This document shows, piece after piece, positions 1-5,424 of a stretch of DNA of 6,138 nucleotides. The position numbers were made by a program, and so were the translations under genes. The notes beneath the pieces are model-generated. The model did not search any database and was not told the origin of the DNA. It saw only the letters and a list, made by a program, of their open reading frames with translations. Numbering within the stretch: position 1 is the stretch's first letter; every line of letters begins with the position of its first letter. The stretch is from an uncultured Collinsella sp. (GTDB lineage Bacteria > Actinomycetota > Coriobacteriia > Coriobacteriales > Coriobacteriaceae). The stretch is from assembly GCA_900759435.1 (NCBI GenBank), contig CAAEVD010000167.1, forward strand, positions 1 through 6,138, in the 5' to 3' direction.

Positions 1-218
1 GAAGTTCGCGAAGCCCACTTCCCGGAGCAAGGCAACCCGCCCGGAGCAGGCCCCAGCGCGAGACAGTCCCGGATGCTACTCGTTGTCGTCGGCCGGATAT
101 TTGCTAAAACGTTTTATTGTCCTGATTTGCAGTGCGCAGCAGCGAAACCTAGCATTCACCTGCGGCGTTGCCTGTCACAGGTGTTCCACATTCAGTCTCT
201 GCAAATTGATAAACGTGT
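1..218. other. Intergenic stretch with no convincing gene
   Basis: No reading frame here looks like a real gene. The first 75 bases are GC-rich and contain a 9-base direct repeat (cccggagca at 21-29 and 40-48). The remainder is AT-richer and holds a perfect 12-bp palindrome at 105-116. Two small competing dyads lie at 157-162/178-183 and 171-175/177-181. Neither is followed by a T-run in the direction of the repressor gene, so I see no clear terminator for that gene. The stretch may be the control region or 3' flank of a gene beyond the left edge, but the window does not show which. Confidence 0.6.
105..116. promoter_or_regulatory. Candidate LacI-family operator (TAAAACGTTTTA)
   Basis: This is a perfect 12-bp palindrome with a central CG, the hallmark of LacI/GalR-family operators, in which a hinge-helix leucine inserts at the central CpG step. 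It lies 103 bp beyond the stop codon of the adjacent LacI-type repressor, whose hinge keeps that leucine (Leu58). The site would fit control of a target gene beyond the left edge, but no promoter is clear around it. Binding by the neighbouring repressor is inferred, and a 12-bp AT-rich palindrome can occur by chance. Confidence 0.45.
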
Positions 219-1247
219 TTAGTTGTGTTTAGTAAGCTCGAGCACGCTGTCCTTAACGATAAGCGCCGGCTCCAGAACGACCTCTTCGGCACGTCTACCG
301 CCCCTACCGGCAAGACGCTTGGACATGCAGCCAAAAGCATGCTCCGCGAGGACACCAGGATCCTGCTCAATCGCGGTCAGCGCCGGCTCAAAGAGAACGT
401 CGGCCGCCGAGTTGTCATAGCTTACCACCGAGATATCGCCCGGAATGCTCTTCCCCATCTCGTGCAAGCGCTTAAGCAGACCGAGGGCAATGTTATCCGA
501 GCTTGCGAACACTGCGGTGGCGTCAGTTGCGAGCACCGTCTCCGAGGCCTCGTATGCGCTCGGAATGTAGTACTCGCTCTCAAACTCCAAACGCGCGTCA
601 ATAGGCAGGCCAACCTCGCGCAGCGCACGCTCGTAGCCGGCAAGACGCTTACGGCCCGTATTGGAACGGCGCGCATTAACCAAGCAGGCAATGCGACGGT
701 GGCCCTGCTCGATCAGGTAGCGGGTGGCCATGTAGCCACCCATCTCGTGGTCGAACATCACCTTGTCGCACTCGAGCCCCTCAATGGCACGGTCGACCAT
801 TACCGCCGGGATGGGGAGATGGCTGACTTCCTCGCGCAAAGCGCGGTCGTCCGAGAACTCGTCGCCCACGACCAAGAACACACCATCGACGCCGCGCGTC
901 ACCAGCTGGCGCAGCAGCTCAAGATCGTCCTCGGCACTTCCGCCCGAGCTGGTAATAAAGAGTGCGTAACCGTCCTCGCGGCAGCGCTTTTCCAAGCTGC
1001 CGGCAAGCGAGGCAAAAAAGCGGCTCTCGATATTGGGAACGATGAGGCCCAGTGTGCGCGACTCGCGCATGACCAGGCTGCGCGCGATCTGGTTAGGAAC
1101 ATAGTGGTTGCGCGCCGCAACCTCCTTGATGAGCTTGCGGTTTTCTTCCGAAATGCGACAGGGCCGATTATTGAGAACAAGCGAGACCGACGAGGGGGAA
1201 AGTCCCACCTCCTGGGCAATCTGCTTGAGAGTAACTTTGTTGCCCAT
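219..1247 (-). CDS. LacI/GalR-family transcriptional repressor
   Basis: This is a 342-residue cytoplasmic DNA-binding regulator of standard family length. Residues 5-27 form the LacI helix-turn-helix (VTLKQIAQEVGLSPSSVSLV). Residues 49-58 (YVPNQIARSL) are the hinge helix, with Leu58 at the operator-intercalating position. Residues 65-332 form the periplasmic-binding-protein-like effector domain (TLGLIVPNI near 65, DGVFLV near 121, AVFASSDNIALGLL near 245, GDISVVSYDN near 270). Such proteins usually release DNA, or bind it, on sensing a sugar or sugar phosphate; the ligand cannot be read here. The ATG at 1247 is chosen because AAGGAG (1252-1257) precedes it and the domain starts immediately. 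The frame is open back to a TTG at 1370, but that start lies inside a palindrome and upstream of the likely promoter. The gene stands alone and diverges from murB. A 10-bp tandem duplication (gtgtttag at 215-222 and 225-232) spans its stop codon. Confidence 0.93.
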   Translation of the reverse strand: MGNKVTLKQIAQEVGLSPSSVSLVLNNRPCRISEENRKLIKEVAARNHYVPNQIARSLVMRESRTLGLIVPNIESRFFASLAGSLEKRCREDGYALFITSSGGSAEDDLELLRQLVTRGVDGVFLVVGDEFSDDRALREEVSHLPIPAVMVDRAIEGLECDKVMFDHEMGGYMATRYLIEQGHRRIACLVNARRSNTGRKRLAGYERALREVGLPIDARLEFESEYYIPSAYEASETVLATDATAVFASSDNIALGLLKRLHEMGKSIPGDISVVSYDNSAADVLFEPALTAIEQDPGVLAEHAFGCMSKRLAGRGGRRAEEVVLEPALIVKDSVLELTKHN

Positions 1248-1282
1248 CCCGCTCCTTCCGAGTATTCGCGCAATCTCTTGAA

Positions 1283-1288
1283 AGTATA
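1283..1288 (-). promoter_or_regulatory. Putative -10 element of the lacI-type gene
   Basis: On the minus strand this reads TATACT, five of six matches to the bacterial -10 consensus. It would give a start of transcription near 1276 and a leader of about 29 bases before the ATG at 1247. No good -35 hexamer is visible 16-18 bp upstream. If real, it excludes the longer TTG-start version of the protein. Confidence 0.4.
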
Positions 1289-1356
1289 GCGACCGTCCCT
1301 CTACCTTGATGATAAACACTTTACCAATCCGGTAGACGGCTGTTTTATCGCCGCGA

Positions 1357-1422
1357 TTGGTGCAAAGCAACCTGACCCCTTTGCGCCATGTGATGCATTG
1401 GGGTCAGGTTACTTTGCACCAA
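1357..1422. repeat. REP-like inverted repeat (23-bp arms) between lacI-type gene and murB
   Basis: Arms at 1357-1379 and 1400-1422 are complementary over 23 bp with one mismatch (C1368 against A1411), around a 20-base loop. In minus-strand RNA this mismatch would be a G-U wobble. The core motif is TGCAAAGyAACCTGACCCC. The loop contains a third copy of the arm end (TTTGCGCCA, 1380-1388) that can pair with 1358-1366 (nine pairs, one wobble), so two alternative hairpins exist. Similar CCTGACCCC-ended palindromes occur as REP elements or transposase-linked repeats in bacteria; that assignment rests on recollection of the motif style, not a search. The right arm abuts the likely murB promoter. An operator role is less likely because of the long arms and loop. 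Confidence 0.7.
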
Positions 1423-1438
1423 ATCCATCCGGGTGGGG

Positions 1439-1444
1439 TATATT
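1439..1444 (+). promoter_or_regulatory. Putative -10 element of murB
   Basis: TATATT matches five of six -10 consensus positions and would start transcription near 1451, giving a leader of about 37 bases. The best -35-like bases (TTGCAC, 1414-1419, spacing 19) lie inside the right arm of the palindrome at 1357-1422, so the repeat may supply or disturb this promoter. The -35 is weak. Confidence 0.35.
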
Positions 1445-1487
1445 GCATTCGATTAATGAAAACGACCACCATAAGGCGGATATTCGT

Positions 1488-2450
1488 ATGCACGAGAATG
1501 ACTTTTTCAACGAGGACCTGCTCTGCGCGCTCGCCGGTGTTGCCGGCGAGGACAACGTGCTCATGAGCGAGCCCATGCGCGAGCACACCACGTTTAAGAT
1601 CGGCGGCCCGGCCGATGTCTTTGTCACGCCCGATACCGAGCAGGGGCTCGTCGCCACGCTCGATACCTGTTATCGCTGCGATCTGCCGCTCACCATCGTG
1701 GGCAACGGCTCCGACCTGCTCGTCGGTGACAAAGGCATCCGCGGCGTCGTCGTAGCGCTGGGCGAGGGCCTCTCCGACATTACCGTTGACGGCACGCACG
1801 TCACGGCGGCAGCCGGTGCCTTGCTTTCCGATGTCGCCGCGGCTGCCGCCGAAGCCTGCCTCACCGGCATGGAGCCCCTCTCGGGCATCCCCGGCTCGGT
1901 CGGCGGCGCCTGCTATATGAACGCCGGTGCCTACGGCGCCTGCATGGCCGATGTTTTGGAGTCCGTGCGCGTCTATAAGCCCGCCCGCGCGCTCGACGAC
2001 GGCACCCGCGGCAGCGGCAATATCATTGAGTTCGACGTCGACGAGCTTAACCTGGGCTATCGCAAGAGCCGCATCGCCGACGACGGCTTTATCGTGCTTT
2101 CGGCCACTTTCAATCTCGCCCCGGGCAACGCCGCGATGATCAAGGCCGACATGGACGACTACCGCCAGCGCCGCGAGGACAAGCAGCCACTCGACATGCC
2201 GAGCGCCGGCTCCACCTTCAAGCGCCCCGAGGGCTACTTTGCCGGTAAGCTCATCATGGACGCCGGCCTGCGCGGCCACGCTATCGGCGGCGCCCAAGTG
2301 AGCGAGAAGCACTGCGGCTTCATCGTCAACGCCAACCACGCCACCGCCGCCGACGTCGACGAACTCATCCGCCACATCCAAACAACCGTCAAAGACCAAT
2401 TCGGAGTAGACCTACAACCCGAAGTCCACCGAGTAGGCGAATTCCTTTAA
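1488..2450 (+). CDS. murB: UDP-N-acetylenolpyruvoylglucosamine reductase
   Basis: MurB is a cytoplasmic FAD enzyme that uses NADPH to reduce UDP-GlcNAc-enolpyruvate to UDP-MurNAc, the second committed step of peptidoglycan synthesis. The 320-residue protein has the FAD-domain signatures TTFKIGGPADV (34-44) and IVGNGSDLLV (70-79), SGIPGSVGGACYMNAGAYG (132-150), the substrate arginine in GYRKSR (Arg192), the catalytic proton-donor serine in GSTFKRP (Ser242) and the C-terminal glutamate in PEVHRVG (Glu312). The length and compact C-terminal part fit the shorter type II MurB. The ATG at 1488 is chosen because AAGGCGG (1473-1479) lies 8 bases before it and the family's N-terminus fits; an in-frame TTG at 1398 lies in the palindrome and is unlikely. 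The gene is monocistronic here: divergent from the repressor and convergent with the hydrolase. No key residue is missing. Confidence 0.97.
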   Translation: MHENDFFNEDLLCALAGVAGEDNVLMSEPMREHTTFKIGGPADVFVTPDTEQGLVATLDTCYRCDLPLTIVGNGSDLLVGDKGIRGVVVALGEGLSDITVDGTHVTAAAGALLSDVAAAAAEACLTGMEPLSGIPGSVGGACYMNAGAYGACMADVLESVRVYKPARALDDGTRGSGNIIEFDVDELNLGYRKSRIADDGFIVLSATFNLAPGNAAMIKADMDDYRQRREDKQPLDMPSAGSTFKRPEGYFAGKLIMDAGLRGHAIGGAQVSEKHCGFIVNANHATAADVDELIRHIQTTVKDQFGVDLQPEVHRVGEFL

Positions 2451-2454
2451 CAAA

Positions 2455-2476
2455 GAAGGCCCCGAAAGGGGCCTTC
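2455..2476. terminator. Shared hairpin terminator of the convergent pair
   Basis: A perfect 9-bp stem (gaaggcccc / ggggccttc) closes on a GAAA tetraloop and begins four bases after the murB stop. Past the stem, the plus strand lacks a proper T-run (accatattta). The minus strand continues tttgtt (2454 down to 2449), so the signal looks better for transcripts arriving from the hydrolase gene. It probably works in both directions. Confidence 0.75.
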
Positions 2477-2531
2477 ACCATATTTATTCAGATAAACCAG
2501 TCCGGTGAGTCACGCTCAGGACCCGAGAGGG

Positions 2532-2656
2532 CCGGGACAGTCCGAGAGGCATAAGGTTGATCGCGAGTTCCGCACGAGCCGGAGAGCACTTAATGTGCTC
2601 TCCGTGCGAGCAGGACTGTCCGAGCAGGCAACCTTATGCCTCTCGGACTGTCCCGG
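2532..2656. repeat. Nested palindromic element with perfect 28-bp arms
   Basis: Arms at 2532-2559 and 2629-2656 are perfectly complementary over 28 bp (the outer end begins CCGGGACAGTCCGAGAGG). Inside, 2581-2589 pairs with 2595-2603 around a TTAAT loop, and 2571-2575 pairs with 2604-2608 after a 5-base bulge (2576-2580). The right half has an 8-base direct repeat cgagcagg (2607-2614, 2621-2628). The element lies between convergent genes, 12 bases past the hydrolase stop. It encodes no credible protein and has no T-run, so it is not a simple terminator. The shape suits a mobile or dispersed intergenic palindrome (MITE-like or REP-like), or a processed RNA structure. No target-site duplication is evident. 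Confidence 0.8.
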
Positions 2657-2668
2657 ACCAAGCCGCAG

Positions 2669-3874
2669 CTACGACAGCGCAATACCGCCGAGCCAGCCCC
2701 AACGCACGCCAGAGCCAGTGCCGTAGAACCCAATGAACGAGTCAAGCGACCTCGACGTGATGGCGCCCTCGTTGCTCATAACGATGCCGCCGCCAACATA
2801 GATGCCCACGTGTCCGTACAGCAGACCCGGCGTACCGGTGCCACTGTGCGACGAGTCGGCCACGATCATGCCCACCTGCAGCGCCGAACGATCGGAGCTG
2901 TAGCACCAGGCGTTAAACATGTCGCACGCGTTGCCGCCAAAGTAGCCCACGCCGGCGTTGCGGAACACGTTGGTAACCCAGGCGGCGCACCAGTTCAGGC
3001 CAGGCGAAGGCGTGGAGTAGCATGCATTGACGACGGCCTGCTGCTTGCCCGAGCCGGCATTCTGCTGCGGGGTGCCGCCGGCATACGAGCCGCCACCCGA
3101 GCTTGAACCACCCGAATAGGAATTGTTCTTGTTTGCGGCAGCCGCGGCAGCGGCAGCCTTCTTGGCAGCTTCCTCGGCCTGAGCGGCAGCGAGAATCTCG
3201 GAATCGCGCTGGGCCATGAGCTCCTTAACATCATCGGAAAGGCCGTTCAGAACCGTCTGGACCTCCTGCTGCTTGGCCTGCATGCCCTGCATCTGAGCAG
3301 TCTGCTGGTCCTTGAGCTTCTCCAGGTCGGCCTTCTGCGACTCGAGCTCGGACTTCTGCGTATCGAGCTCTTTCTGGATGGTCTGGATGTCCTCGATGGC
3401 GTCGCGGTCGCTCTTGTTGATCTTCTCGACGTAATGCGCGTTGGCGACGAGCTCCTCAAACGAACCAGAGGCGAGCAGCAACGACAGGATATTGGTACCG
3501 CCCGACTTGTAGCTGGCGGCAACGCGATCGGAAAGGTCGCCGCGCTTCTTCCTGAGCTCCGACTTCTTGGTGTCGATCTGCTCCTGGGTGTCGTCGATCT
3601 GACCCTGCACACCTTCGATATCGCTGAGGGTCTGGGCATTCTTGTTGGCGAGTGCCGCGTACTCATTAGCGATGCTATCGAGCTGAGCCTGGACCTCGTC
3701 GAGCTGGGCCTGGGCGGCATTCAGTTTGTCGGTGGTTTCTTGGCTGGCCTCAGCCGCATGGGCGCGGGCGGGCAGGCCAAAAAGAACAGCCGCGGAAGCA
3801 GCGCCGAAAAGAGCCTTGAGGGCAGTGCGGCGCGAAAGCTCCTGCGTAAAGATGGAATCGTTGTTCGGTGACAT
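2669..3874 (-). CDS. Tat-exported coiled-coil cell-wall hydrolase (PcsB/CwlO-like, CHAP or NlpC/P60 type)
   Basis: This 401-residue protein is probably a secreted peptidoglycan hydrolase or remodelling factor. Residues 14-20 (SRRTALK) form a twin-arginine motif, followed by a hydrophobic stretch (21-34) and a likely signal-peptidase cleavage after AHA (38-40). Residues 45-245 are a long Glu/Gln/Lys/Ala-rich coiled coil of the PcsB/CwlO N-terminal kind, interrupted near 121-147 by SYKSGGTNILSLLLASGSFE. An alanine run (239-247) and a Ser/Gly linker (251-277) lead to a papain-like domain: NWCAAWV with candidate nucleophile Cys296, YGHVGIYVGGG with His355, then Asn367/Glu369 as possible third residue. 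CHAP versus NlpC/P60 is not settled by eye. In relatives the coiled coil holds the enzyme inactive until a divisome or FtsEX-type partner releases it; that is inferred here. The start has GGAG (3880-3883) five bases upstream. The gene is divergent from galE. Confidence 0.88.
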   Translation of the reverse strand: MSPNNDSIFTQELSRRTALKALFGAASAAVLFGLPARAHAAEASQETTDKLNAAQAQLDEVQAQLDSIANEYAALANKNAQTLSDIEGVQGQIDDTQEQIDTKKSELRKKRGDLSDRVAASYKSGGTNILSLLLASGSFEELVANAHYVEKINKSDRDAIEDIQTIQKELDTQKSELESQKADLEKLKDQQTAQMQGMQAKQQEVQTVLNGLSDDVKELMAQRDSEILAAAQAEEAAKKAAAAAAAANKNNSYSGGSSSGGGSYAGGTPQQNAGSGKQQAVVNACYSTPSPGLNWCAAWVTNVFRNAGVGYFGGNACDMFNAWCYSSDRSALQVGMIVADSSHSGTGTPGLLYGHVGIYVGGGIVMSNEGAITSRSLDSFIGFYGTGSGVRWGWLGGIALS

Positions 3875-3918
3875 ATGTACTCCGTTACATGCTTATTTAT
3901 ATGTCGCTCAACTCAAAC

Positions 3919-3946
3919 ATATTAACGCACATCGCGCTTGTCCCAA
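3919..3946 (-). promoter_or_regulatory. Putative promoter of the hydrolase gene
   Basis: On the minus strand, TTGGGA (3941-3946) and TAATAT (3919-3924) are spaced 16 bp apart, each matching four of six consensus bases. Transcription would start near 3912, giving a leader of about 38 bases. A second AT-rich possibility, TATAAA at 3896-3901, lacks a partner -35. Confidence 0.35.
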
Positions 3947-4099
3947 CTATTTCCACGAACGGCTGGAAAAGCATGGTCAGCGGCTCGCAAATACGCCCCG
4001 CGCCAAAGGTAAGGATTATGCAAATAACACCCTATGAGTACGTTAACATCAATCCTCTGGTTTTCCTGCCCCGCGTGTTTTGGGCGCCCCCAGCTGCGC

Positions 4100-4105
4100 T
4101 ATACT
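4100..4105 (+). promoter_or_regulatory. Putative -10 element of galE
   Basis: TATACT matches five of six -10 positions and would give a leader of about 31 bases before the galE ATG. No convincing -35 lies upstream; GTTTTG (4077-4082, spacing 17) is the nearest candidate. The same TATACT hexamer appears before the repressor gene. Confidence 0.5.
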
Positions 4106-4142
4106 CCCCTCAAGAAGTGTTCCTGATTCGATAGGAGATTAC

Positions 4143-5204
4143 ATGTCCAAAGCACTCGACCCCAAAGACACCTGCGTCCTCGTTACCGGTGGCGCCGGCT
4201 TTATCGGCTCGCACACCGTCGTTCAGCTGCTCGAGGGTGGCTACCAGGTCGTCATCGTCGATGATCTTTCCAACTCCAGCGCCGTCGCCGTCGACCGCGT
4301 CAAGACCATCGTGGGCGACGAGGCCGCCAAGAACCTCACCTTCTACGAGGCCAACGTGCTCGACCGCGATGCGATGAACAAGATCTTCGATACCCATCAG
4401 ATCGACCGCGTCATCCACTTTGCCGGCTTTAAGGCCGTCGGCGAGTCAGTGAGCAAGCCCGTCGAGTACTACCACAACAACATCGAGAACACCCTGGTGC
4501 TCATCGACGTCATGCGCAACCATGGCTGCAAGTCCATCATCTTCTCGAGCTCCTCGACCGTCTACGGCGACCCGGACAACCCGCCCGTCACCGAGGAGGA
4601 TCCTAAGAAGCCCGCGACCAACCCCTATGGTTGGACCAAGTGGATGATCGAGCAGATCCTTATGGACGTCCACACCGCCGACCCCGAGTGGGACGTCGTG
4701 CTGCTCCGTTACTTCAACCCCATTGGCGCTCATCCGTCGGGCCTGATCGGCGAGGACCCCAAGGGCATCCCCAACAACTTGGTGCCCTATGTCGCCCAGG
4801 TCGCCGTGGGCAAGCTCGAGGCCGTTCAGGTCTTTGGCAACGACTACCCCACCCCCGACGGCACCGGCGTGCGCGACTACATCCACGTGTGCGATCTGGC
4901 CTCTGGTCACGTTGCCGCCCTTAACTGGATGAACGGCAAGACCGGCGTCGAGATCTTTAACTTGGGCACCGGCACCGGCACCTCGGTACTCGAGGTCGTC
5001 GCCGCCTTCTCCAAGGCTTGTGGCAAGGAGCTGCCCTACGTGATCCGCGAGCGCCGCGCCGGCGACATCGCTGCCAACTGGTGCGATGCCTCCAAGGCCG
5101 AGCGCATGATGGGCTGGAAGGCCCAATACGACATCGCGGACATGTGCCGCGATAGCTGGAACTGGCAGAGCCACAACCCCAACGGCTTCGCCGACGCCGA
5201 GTAG
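4143..5204 (+). CDS. galE: UDP-glucose 4-epimerase
   Basis: GalE is a cytoplasmic NAD-dependent short-chain dehydrogenase/reductase that interconverts UDP-glucose and UDP-galactose in the Leloir pathway and in supply of galactose for surface glycans. The 353-residue length is usual. Seen are the Rossmann motif TGGAGFIGSH (15-24), the HFAGFKAVGES segment (92-102), the catalytic serine in FSSSSTVYG (Ser137) and the catalytic pair of NPYGWTK (Tyr162, Lys166). RYFNPIGAHPSG (189-200) and GVRDYIHVCDLA (242-253) are substrate-side signatures. At the position equivalent to E. coli Tyr299 there is Asn312 (AANWCDASKA), which may widen the pocket for N-acetylated sugars. The ATG at 4143 has AGGAG (4133-4137) five bases upstream; an upstream TTG at 4080 would add a non-family leader. 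No other Leloir genes are adjacent, and a terminator separates it from malQ. Confidence 0.97.
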   Translation: MSKALDPKDTCVLVTGGAGFIGSHTVVQLLEGGYQVVIVDDLSNSSAVAVDRVKTIVGDEAAKNLTFYEANVLDRDAMNKIFDTHQIDRVIHFAGFKAVGESVSKPVEYYHNNIENTLVLIDVMRNHGCKSIIFSSSSTVYGDPDNPPVTEEDPKKPATNPYGWTKWMIEQILMDVHTADPEWDVVLLRYFNPIGAHPSGLIGEDPKGIPNNLVPYVAQVAVGKLEAVQVFGNDYPTPDGTGVRDYIHVCDLASGHVAALNWMNGKTGVEIFNLGTGTGTSVLEVVAAFSKACGKELPYVIRERRAGDIAANWCDASKAERMMGWKAQYDIADMCRDSWNWQSHNPNGFADAE

Positions 5205-5226
5205 CAAAAACCTACATACCGCTCTT

Positions 5227-5260
5227 GCCCCGATCTCACGTTGTGAGGTCGGGGCTTTTT
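5227..5260 (+). terminator. Intrinsic terminator of galE
   Basis: A 13-bp stem (5227-5239 with 5243-5255, one T-G wobble) closes on a GTT loop and is followed at once by TTTTT (5256-5260). It begins 22 bases after the galE stop. This is a textbook Rho-independent terminator and argues that malQ is transcribed from its own promoter. Confidence 0.93.
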
Positions 5261-5309
5261 CATGGCATGTAACCATTCGCCGAAAATCGACCAACTTTTT
5301 TATCTTACC

Positions 5310-5339
5310 TGTACATGTTTAAACAACATGTTTTACAAT
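5310..5339 (+). promoter_or_regulatory. Putative malQ promoter
   Basis: TACAAT (5334-5339) matches five of six -10 positions. TGTACA (5310-5315) matches four of six -35 positions with an 18-bp spacer. Transcription would start near 5346, leaving a leader of about 79 bases. The region is distinctly AT-richer than its surroundings and follows the galE terminator. Confidence 0.5.
5313..5331. promoter_or_regulatory. Dyad in the malQ promoter spacer, candidate operator
   Basis: Seven-base arms ACATGTT (5313-5319) and AACATGT (5325-5331) flank TAAAC. The dyad contains two further perfect palindromes: TGTTTAAACA (5316-5325) and AACATGTT (5325-5332). It fills the space between the proposed -35 and -10, where a bound repressor would block RNA polymerase. 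It lacks the central CG usual for LacI-family sites, so the adjacent-window repressor is not an obvious partner. Confidence 0.45.
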
Positions 5340-5424
5340 AGGCGTATCGAATCAGAACATCGGAGGCGGACTGCACACCCATCGGCAGGCCGACCCCACA
5401 ACAAGAAGGTTGGTGAGCGCATTC

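Noticed and set aside
76..159. Short minus-strand frame ending in ...KYPADDNE at a TAG (76-78)
   Set aside because: Only 27 codons from the nearest GTG and no ribosome site; the acidic end looks gene-like but is not enough.
1..222. Frame open from the left edge to a TAG at 220-222, possible gene tail
   Set aside because: It crosses the operator-like palindrome and overlaps the repressor's stop; composition changes abruptly and no motif is recognised.
225..1289. Long open frame (354 codons) antisense to the LacI-family gene
   Set aside because: No ribosome site or recognisable domain; the opposite strand encodes an intact repressor.
1357..1422. Palindrome as an autoregulatory LacI operator
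   Set aside because: Arms of 23 bp with a 20-base loop and no central CG differ from the usual 14-20 bp family operators.
1404..2399. Long open frame (331 codons) antisense to murB
   Set aside because: It is a shadow of a GC-rich gene; its translation is low-complexity Val/Ala/Gly/Asp without domain signatures, while murB shows every family motif.
2532..2656. CRISPR array or tRNA/other known RNA gene
   Set aside because: No regularly spaced direct repeats and no cloverleaf or other familiar RNA signature; the structure is a single nested inverted repeat.
2505..2726. Small open frame (73 codons) running through the palindromic element
   Set aside because: Its sequence is dictated by the repeat arms; no ribosome site or plausible protein.
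4446..5294. Open frame (282 codons) antisense to galE
   Set aside because: Low-complexity shadow that also runs across the galE terminator.
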